A DNA stretch of 9,647 nucleotides. Origin: Bacteroidota bacterium. GTDB taxonomy: Bacteria; Bacteroidota; Bacteroidia; Sphingobacteriales; Sphingobacteriaceae. Each line of letters begins with the position of its first letter. The first letter of the stretch is position 1. Below are positions 5,955-9,647 of the stretch, in pieces. The translations under genes were made by a program, and so were the position numbers. The stretch lies in contig JANYAB010000643.1 of NCBI GenBank assembly GCA_025355225.1, positions 1-9,647 on the forward strand. The letters run 5' to 3'. The notes under the pieces were generated by a model. That model did not search any database. It saw nothing but the letters and a program-made list of their open reading frames with translations, and was not told the DNA's origin.

Positions 5955-6401
5955 ATGAAACTGAAAAGGACTTACAACAACAATCCTGATTTTCAAAACC
6001 TTATTACTTTGCTTGATGGGGAACTGCATGGTCACTACATAGAAGTACAATCGGAATACGACAGGTATAATCAAATCAGTAATTTAAATACAGTGGTGAT
6101 TGCATATCGTGATCAAACCCCGGTAGGTTGCGGTTGCTTTAAGGAGATCAACGATACTACGGTTGAGATCAAGAGAATGTTTGTTAAACCCAATGAGCGG
6201 GGTCAGGGCATCGCTTCTGCTATATTAAACGAACTGGAATTATGGGCCAAAGAAGTGGGCTTTTCGCATGTGATATTAGAAACAGGGAATAAGCAATTGG
6301 CAGCTATCGCGCTTTATCAAAAATCGGGGTATGTGATCACTCCAAACTATGGTCAGTACTCGGGGATGGAAAGCAGTATTTGTATGAAGAAGGAATTGTA
6401 A
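5955..6401 (+). CDS. GNAT family N-acetyltransferase, tandem copy 1
   Basis: A 148-residue single-domain GNAT enzyme that would transfer acetyl from acetyl-CoA to an amine. VEIKRMFVKPNERGQGIASAIL (70-91) holds strand 4 and the acetyl-CoA loop, with the R-x-x-G-x-A signature at R82, G85 and A87; LETGNKQLAAIALYQKSGY (109-125) is the typical last part of the fold. The substrate is unknown. The ATG at 5955 is chosen; the frame is open back to a TTG at 5907 that would add 16 residues without GNAT resemblance. It begins 48 bp after DUF779 with no terminator seen, so the two may share a transcript. The next gene is a clear paralog. Confidence 0.9.
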   Translation: MKLKRTYNNNPDFQNLITLLDGELHGHYIEVQSEYDRYNQISNLNTVVIAYRDQTPVGCGCFKEINDTTVEIKRMFVKPNERGQGIASAILNELELWAKEVGFSHVILETGNKQLAAIALYQKSGYVITPNYGQYSGMESSICMKKEL

Positions 6402-6495
6402 AACACATCGCCTGTTCAAATGCATGAGTATGTTTGAATTGGCACTTGGACTTGCGGGTTCGGATATTTAACTTTATCTGAAATAACACACATCA

Positions 6496-6960
6496 ATGCC
6501 GCTCAGTAAAACCATAACCATAAAAAGAACCGATGGTATTGACCTGGATTTTCCTGGCTTGATCGCATTGCTTAATCAAGAGGTGCGGGAAAGGTATGGT
6601 GCTACCGAACTGGTTTATGATAAATATAGTCACATCAAAAACTTAGGCACCGTTGTAATTGCTTATTGTAACGGTATTGCGGCAGGTTGCGGATGCTTTG
6701 AAAAATTCAACAATTATACAGTTGAGATCAAAAGGATGTTTGTTAAAACAACCGAACGCAGACAAGGTATCGCCTCTATTATATTGAGCGAGCTGGAGAC
6801 TTGGGCCAAAGAGGAGGGTTTTTCGCGGGCCATATTAGAGACAGGTTTAGAACTACCTGAATCCATTGTACTCTATAAAAAGGCCGGCTATACGCCGATC
6901 CCTAATTATGGACAATATATTGGGATGGCAATCAGTGTTTGCATGGGGAAGGAATTGTGA
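6496..6960 (+). CDS. GNAT family N-acetyltransferase, tandem copy 2
   Basis: A 154-residue GNAT enzyme, paralogous to the gene just upstream. By hand alignment the last 98 residues of the two are identical at 61 positions without gaps, including VEIKRMFVK, the ELE-x-WAKE helix, ILETG, NYGQY-x-GM and the shared ending KEL. The acetyl-CoA loop is ERRQGIA (R88, G91, A93). The N-terminal thirds, which usually help form the acceptor site, differ more (YGATELVYDKYSHIKNLG against YIEVQSEYDRYNQISNLN). This suggests duplication followed by change of substrate preference. A 94-bp spacer separates the copies; TAACTTTA in it is a one-mismatch -7 candidate. The substrate cannot be predicted. Confidence 0.9.
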   Translation: MPLSKTITIKRTDGIDLDFPGLIALLNQEVRERYGATELVYDKYSHIKNLGTVVIAYCNGIAAGCGCFEKFNNYTVEIKRMFVKTTERRQGIASIILSELETWAKEEGFSRAILETGLELPESIVLYKKAGYTPIPNYGQYIGMAISVCMGKEL

Positions 6961-7011
6961 GGAGGCCGTATTTGAACATTCAGAAGGGCAAAACAATATT
7001 TGGTCTTAGAG

Positions 7012-7093
7012 TTCTCTGTGAAAATCTCAGTGCCCTTTGTGGTTAATTTTTACCACGGAGTTCACAGAGAGAGTTACACAAAGTGACACAGAG
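7012..7093. repeat. Palindromic intergenic repeat (CTCTGTG/ACCAC type)
   Basis: An imperfect nested palindrome. Outer arms TCTCTGTGAA (7013-7022) and TTCACAGAGA (7061-7070) are perfect complements. An inner stem pairs CTTTGTGGT (7035-7043) with ACCACGGAG (7052-7060), with two G-T pairs, around a TAATTTTT loop. A further CACAGAG at 7087-7093 can pair with CTCTGTG at 7014-7020. I recall similar 'CTCTGTG...GTGGT...ACCAC...CACAGAG' units scattered between genes in many Bacteroidota and other genomes, so this is probably a REP/MITE-like non-coding repeat. It lies between the second and third GNAT genes. Confidence 0.7.
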
Positions 7094-7176
7094 TCTTTAT
7101 TACTCGAACTATTATTTCGTACCGCTTTTCATAATTTACCGTTTGATACAACGTCTACCTCGAAAAATAATTTCTA

Positions 7177-7923
7177 ATGGACCTAAAAATAATCAAAACC
7201 GATTTAGAAGCGATCCAGGAATTCCGGGTTTTATTTTTGAAGGAAAACAACTTTCAATTTATTTATAACAAGTGCCATTTGTATGGCTGGGCAGATACCT
7301 GGCTGTTCATTGTTGATGAAGAAAAAGCAGGCTATGGTGCAATATGGGGAGCCGACCGAAGAGAAGACAGAGACGCCATTTTTGAATTTTATTTAATTGA
7401 GCCTTTCAGGAAATTGGCCAATTCGATTTTTGAAGAATTCTGTAATATCTCGGGCGCCACACTTATTGAGTGTCAAACCAACGATATGCTGCTGTCATCA
7501 ATGCTTTATGAATATGCTCAAAACATTAATGCCGAAGCTATCCTTTTTAAAGATTCCTTTCAGTCCGATCTTTTTGTTCCGGGTGTGATCTTTAGCAGGG
7601 AACCATCGGCAGTTACTACAAACTACGAAGCGGACGGTTATTTTTTAGAGCAGAACGGCCAAATAGTTGCCACCGGCGGATTTATGCTGAATTACAACAA
7701 GCCTTATGCGGACATTTATATGGAGGTAAAAGAACCTTTCCGCCAAAAAGGTTTTGGCAGTTTCATTATCCAGGAATTGAAAAATGAGATCTATCAAATG
7801 GGAAGAGTTCCTGCCGCCCGTTGCAATGTGGACAACAAGGTTTCAAAAGCAACATTATTGAAAGCAGGATTTAAAGTTTGCGGGGCTTTATTAAAGGGTG
7901 ATATTAAAAGAAAGGAAATTTAG
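7177..7923 (+). CDS. Two-lobed GNAT family N-acetyltransferase
   Basis: A 248-residue protein, about twice the length of the GNAT genes upstream. The C-terminal lobe (about 145-248) is a plausible active GNAT domain: GQIVATGGFMLNY, ADIYMEVKEPFRQKGFGSFIIQEL with the R-x-x-G-x-G acetyl-CoA loop at R189, G192 and G194, then CNVDNKVSKATLLKAGF. The N-terminal lobe (about 40-115) has a similar layout (WLFIVDEEKAGYGAIWG, FEFYLIEPFRKLANSIFEEF) but the loop reads FRKLANS, without the glycines, so it is probably a non-catalytic GNAT-like lobe. The substrate is unknown. The gene is not a close copy of its two neighbours and is separated from them by 216 bp holding a palindromic repeat, so it probably has its own promoter. 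Confidence 0.85.
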   Translation: MDLKIIKTDLEAIQEFRVLFLKENNFQFIYNKCHLYGWADTWLFIVDEEKAGYGAIWGADRREDRDAIFEFYLIEPFRKLANSIFEEFCNISGATLIECQTNDMLLSSMLYEYAQNINAEAILFKDSFQSDLFVPGVIFSREPSAVTTNYEADGYFLEQNGQIVATGGFMLNYNKPYADIYMEVKEPFRQKGFGSFIIQELKNEIYQMGRVPAARCNVDNKVSKATLLKAGFKVCGALLKGDIKRKEI

Positions 7924-7960
7924 GAAGCATTTTTCCCGCCTGTTAAGTTTAACTAAAAAA

Positions 7961-8030
7961 ACCACGTCATTTCGACGAACGCGGGGTGGTATTGCGTTGG
8001 GGTGAGGAGAAAACTTGTACGCCATGCATC
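7961..8030. repeat. Degenerate intergenic repeat (CGTCATTTCGACGAA type)
   Basis: The 116 bp between the stops of the GNAT gene and the minus-strand membrane-protein gene contain CGTCATTTCGACGAACG (7965-7981) and, downstream, GAGGAGAAAACTTGTACGCC. I recall units of the form GTCATTTCGACGAA...GAGGAGAAATCTT as dispersed repeats in Sphingobacteriaceae and Flavobacteria; here the end is altered (AAAACTT). CGTC (7965-7968) and GACG (7974-7977) can form a small hairpin, enclosed by ACCAC (7961-7965) and GTGGT (7986-7990). It lies between convergent genes, and no separate terminator is evident there. Confidence 0.5.
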
Positions 8031-8039
8031 ATCGGTGGC

Positions 8040-8579
8040 TTAGTCAATTTGATTTTGATGAGATTTGATAATTTTAGCAATACCTCTACATCTGACGTAA
8101 TTATACAAACCGCTAAATGGTGATGGCATATCGTCTTTACCAAGAGTAGTTATATTAAGATATACCATTTCATCATCCAAAATAATGGAAACAATGTTTC
8201 CAAAGCTAAAACCCTTCGTAGATTTTACGCTTCTTATTAGTCTATCGGTAGTGATTACGGTATTACTATCGTAATACGTATTAAGCACCGAATTTATATC
8301 CTTACGATTTGTATTTAAATCTTTCCCCTTAAACTTTACCAATCCGTTTAATAAAATTAAATTCGCAATCATCCATAAAGCAACTGCACAGGAAATAATT
8401 ATTAGAATAATTGGAGGGGTAGGATTTTTATCGGTAAAATTAGGGCCTAAACATAATATTATTACCGCTGAGCCTAAAAAATAAGTAAAGAAATAATCCA
8501 GAAAGGTTCCAACTGTAACCTTATAAACAAGCCTTTTACGCTGAATAGATTTATCAACATTAACAACAGCATCAAACAT
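8040..8579 (-). CDS. Hypothetical two-helix membrane protein
   Basis: A 179-residue protein I do not recognise. Two hydrophobic segments, at about residues 24-45 (GTFLDYFFTYFLGSAVIILCLG) and 56-79 (PIILIIISCAVALWMIANLILLNG), are probable inner-membrane helices joined by a short polar, proline-containing loop. The N-terminal 20 residues are basic (DKSIQRKRLVYK), so both ends are probably cytoplasmic. The remaining ~100 residues (FKGKDLNTNRKDINSVLNTYYDSN... to KIIKSHQNQID) look like a small alpha/beta domain. The overall plan resembles small Bacteroidota membrane proteins with a cytoplasmic PH-like domain, but that is weak. The gene is visibly more AT-rich than its neighbours, which could mean later acquisition or weak selection. 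Confidence 0.7.
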   Translation of the reverse strand: MFDAVVNVDKSIQRKRLVYKVTVGTFLDYFFTYFLGSAVIILCLGPNFTDKNPTPPIILIIISCAVALWMIANLILLNGLVKFKGKDLNTNRKDINSVLNTYYDSNTVITTDRLIRSVKSTKGFSFGNIVSIILDDEMVYLNITTLGKDDMPSPFSGLYNYVRCRGIAKIIKSHQNQID

Positions 8580-8598
8580 ATGGTTAGGTTTAGGTTTA

Positions 8599-8632
8599 GA
8601 AATTTATAGTTGATTAGCTAATTCTTTTCAAA
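8599..8632 (-). promoter_or_regulatory. Candidate promoter of the membrane-protein gene
   Basis: Read on the minus strand, TTTG (8632-8629) is followed 22 bp later by TAAATTTC (8606-8599), a near match to the Bacteroidota pair TTTG-N19-21-TAnnTTTG, with one mismatch in the -7 box and slightly long spacing. Transcription would start about 15-20 bp before the ATG. The short leader then contains the hexamer run TCTAAA-CCTAAA-CCTAAC (8600-8583). If correct, this gene is not simply read through from the upstream GH3 gene. Confidence 0.35.
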
Positions 8633-8656
8633 CAAAAAAACAATTTAAAACAGTAC

Positions 8657-9647
8657 CTACCCCACCAACTCTGCCATCAACAAAATAGAATCAATATATT
8701 CCCGGTCATTCGCCAGGCGCGGCACTTTATGCTGACCACCCAGTTTGCCTTTTTGCTTCATCCAGTTAAAAAAGGTGCCTTGTGGAGCTCTGTGTACAAT
8801 GGGTCGGCGCAGGGCCATATCCTTAAAGCGTTTGGCATCATAATCTGAATTGATGCGGCGGAGGGTTTCATCCAGCAGGTCTACAAAGCGTTCAAATTCG
8901 GGTGGTTTTTGTTCAAATTCTATAATCCATTCGTGGGCGCCGCATTCATCGCCATTAAAGTAAATTGGGGCGGCGGTATATTCCTTGATGATTGCCCCGG
9001 TTTGGTGACAAGCTTCTGCAAGTGCGCGCTCGGCGTTATCAATGATCAGTTCTTCGCCAAAGGCATTGATAAAATGTTTGGTACGCCCCGTAATTTGTAT
9101 ACGGTATGGAGAAAGCGAGGAAAAGCGGATGGTATCGCCAATCATATACCGCCAAAGACCGGCATTGGTACTGATAATAAGCGCGTAGTTTTTACCTAAT
9201 TCTACTTCATCAAGCGTTAATGTTTTCGGGTTTTCGTCATGCAGATGTTCGAGTGGTAAAAACTCGTAGAATATGCCGTAGTCAAGCATCAACAACAGAT
9301 CGCCAGGTTCTTCCAGGTCCTGTATCCCAAAAAAGCCTTCGGAGGCGTTATAAGTTTCCAGGTAATGCATCTCATCATTTGGGATCAGCATTTTAAACTG
9401 TTCGCGGTATGGGGTAAAGTTAACCGCGCCGTGATAATACAGTTCCAGGTTGGGCCATACTTCAAGCAGGTTCTTTTTGCCAGTTATTTCCAGTATGCGT
9501 TTAAATAATAAAATATTCCAGGTAGGCACACCGCTGATGCTGGTCACATTCACATCTTTAGTGGCATGTGCCATCTTCTCAATTTTCTCCTCGAAGTTCT
9601 CTAACAGGGCAATATCCAGGTGCGGTGTACGATAAAACTCGGCCCAT
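8657..9647 (-). CDS. GH3 family (acyl-acid-amido synthetase-like) protein, 5'-truncated by window
   Basis: The 330 C-terminal residues of a protein of roughly 500; the frame is open through the right edge, where it reads WAEFYRTPHLDIALLENFEEKIEKM. The methionine encoded at 9574 is therefore internal, not the start. GH3 proteins are adenylate-forming enzymes; the plant members conjugate auxin or jasmonate to amino acids, while the bacterial substrates are unknown. Family features: TSISGVPTW, the adenylation motif YNASEGFFG, LLMLDYGIFYEFLP, the phosphate/ribose-binding stretch WRYMIGDTIRF, and ITGRTKHFINAFGEELI before the mobile C-terminal domain, which ends in KLGGQHKVPRL. All look intact. It is common in Bacteroidota and likely cytoplasmic. 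The next gene downstream on the same strand begins 78 bp later, probably from its own promoter. Confidence 0.93.
   Translation of the reverse strand, partial: WAEFYRTPHLDIALLENFEEKIEKMAHATKDVNVTSISGVPTWNILLFKRILEITGKKNLLEVWPNLELYYHGAVNFTPYREQFKMLIPNDEMHYLETYNASEGFFGIQDLEEPGDLLLMLDYGIFYEFLPLEHLHDENPKTLTLDEVELGKNYALIISTNAGLWRYMIGDTIRFSSLSPYRIQITGRTKHFINAFGEELIIDNAERALAEACHQTGAIIKEYTAAPIYFNGDECGAHEWIIEFEQKPPEFERFVDLLDETLRRINSDYDAKRFKDMALRRPIVHRAPQGTFFNWMKQKGKLGGQHKVPRLANDREYIDSILLMAELVG

Noticed and set aside
6415..6438. TTCAAA...TTTGAA inverted repeat after the first GNAT gene as a terminator
   Set aside because: Only six solid base pairs, no GC-rich core and no T-run; too weak to call.
7083..7268. 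Small plus-strand open frame between the second and third GNAT genes
   Set aside because: It begins inside the palindromic repeat and overlaps the third GNAT gene out of frame; no coding signal.
8909..9199. Plus-strand open frame of 96 codons across the GH3 gene
   Set aside because: Antisense to conserved GH3 motifs, with no recognisable family.
8657..9574. GH3 gene starting at the methionine encoded at 9574
   Set aside because: The frame stays open to the window edge with GH3-like sequence (WAEFYRTPHLDIALLENFEEKIEK), so this methionine is internal and the gene is cut by the window.
1..9647. Defence system, prophage, CRISPR array or IS element
   Set aside because: Both strands were scanned for regularly spaced repeats, transposase or integrase motifs and defence-type domains; none was seen. 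DUF1599's link to nucleotide-modification genes elsewhere is not supported by any neighbour here.

Overview
The window looks like chromosomal DNA of a Bacteroidota bacterium, most likely Sphingobacteriaceae (Mucilaginibacter/Pedobacter-like). This is judged from recognisable protein types (a duplicated DUF1599 protein, a BT_3928-type DoxX protein, a bacterial GH3 protein, an AldB-type aldehyde dehydrogenase with DUF779), AT-rich leaders without clear Shine-Dalgarno sequences, TAnnTTTG-like promoter boxes, and two intergenic repeats of a kind common in this group. No rRNA, tRNA, CRISPR array, transposase or phage gene was seen.

Left part (1-2450): a minus-strand pair, the DUF1599 gene followed by a DoxX-like membrane protein cut by the window edge, coupled by a 4-bp ATGA overlap. 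It diverges from folP (dihydropteroate synthase). Both divergent genes probably start with TTG directly downstream of the same 12-mer, ACATTACAACAA. A small lipoprotein gene converges on folP with a 3-bp gap.

Middle (2443-5906): an unknown 116-residue protein, then a self-contained aldehyde cassette. A minus-strand AraC-family regulator diverges from an aldehyde dehydrogenase, which is followed by a DUF779 gene. The regulator/dehydrogenase gap holds a 21-bp-spaced direct repeat that looks like an AraC-type operator, then a perfect 8-bp inverted repeat in the likely leader. A strong intrinsic terminator separates the dehydrogenase from DUF779, and its T-tract overlaps a TAnnTTTG box. A likely reading is that the regulator senses an aldehyde, alcohol or related stress and induces the dehydrogenase, with DUF779 as a lower-level or independently transcribed partner.

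Right part (5907-8040): three GNAT acetyltransferase genes in a row on the plus strand. The first two are tandem paralogs (about 62% identical over their last 98 residues by hand alignment); the third is a two-lobed protein whose N-terminal lobe appears degenerate. A palindromic repeat precedes the third gene and a different degenerate repeat follows it.

Right edge (8040-9647): an AT-rich gene for a two-helix membrane protein of unknown function and the C-terminal 330 residues of a GH3 family (acyl-acid-amido synthetase-like) protein, both on the minus strand. Most genes look like ordinary chromosomal content. The points most worth a second look are the aldehyde cassette's regulatory DNA, the duplicated leader motif around the TTG starts, and the GNAT cluster.
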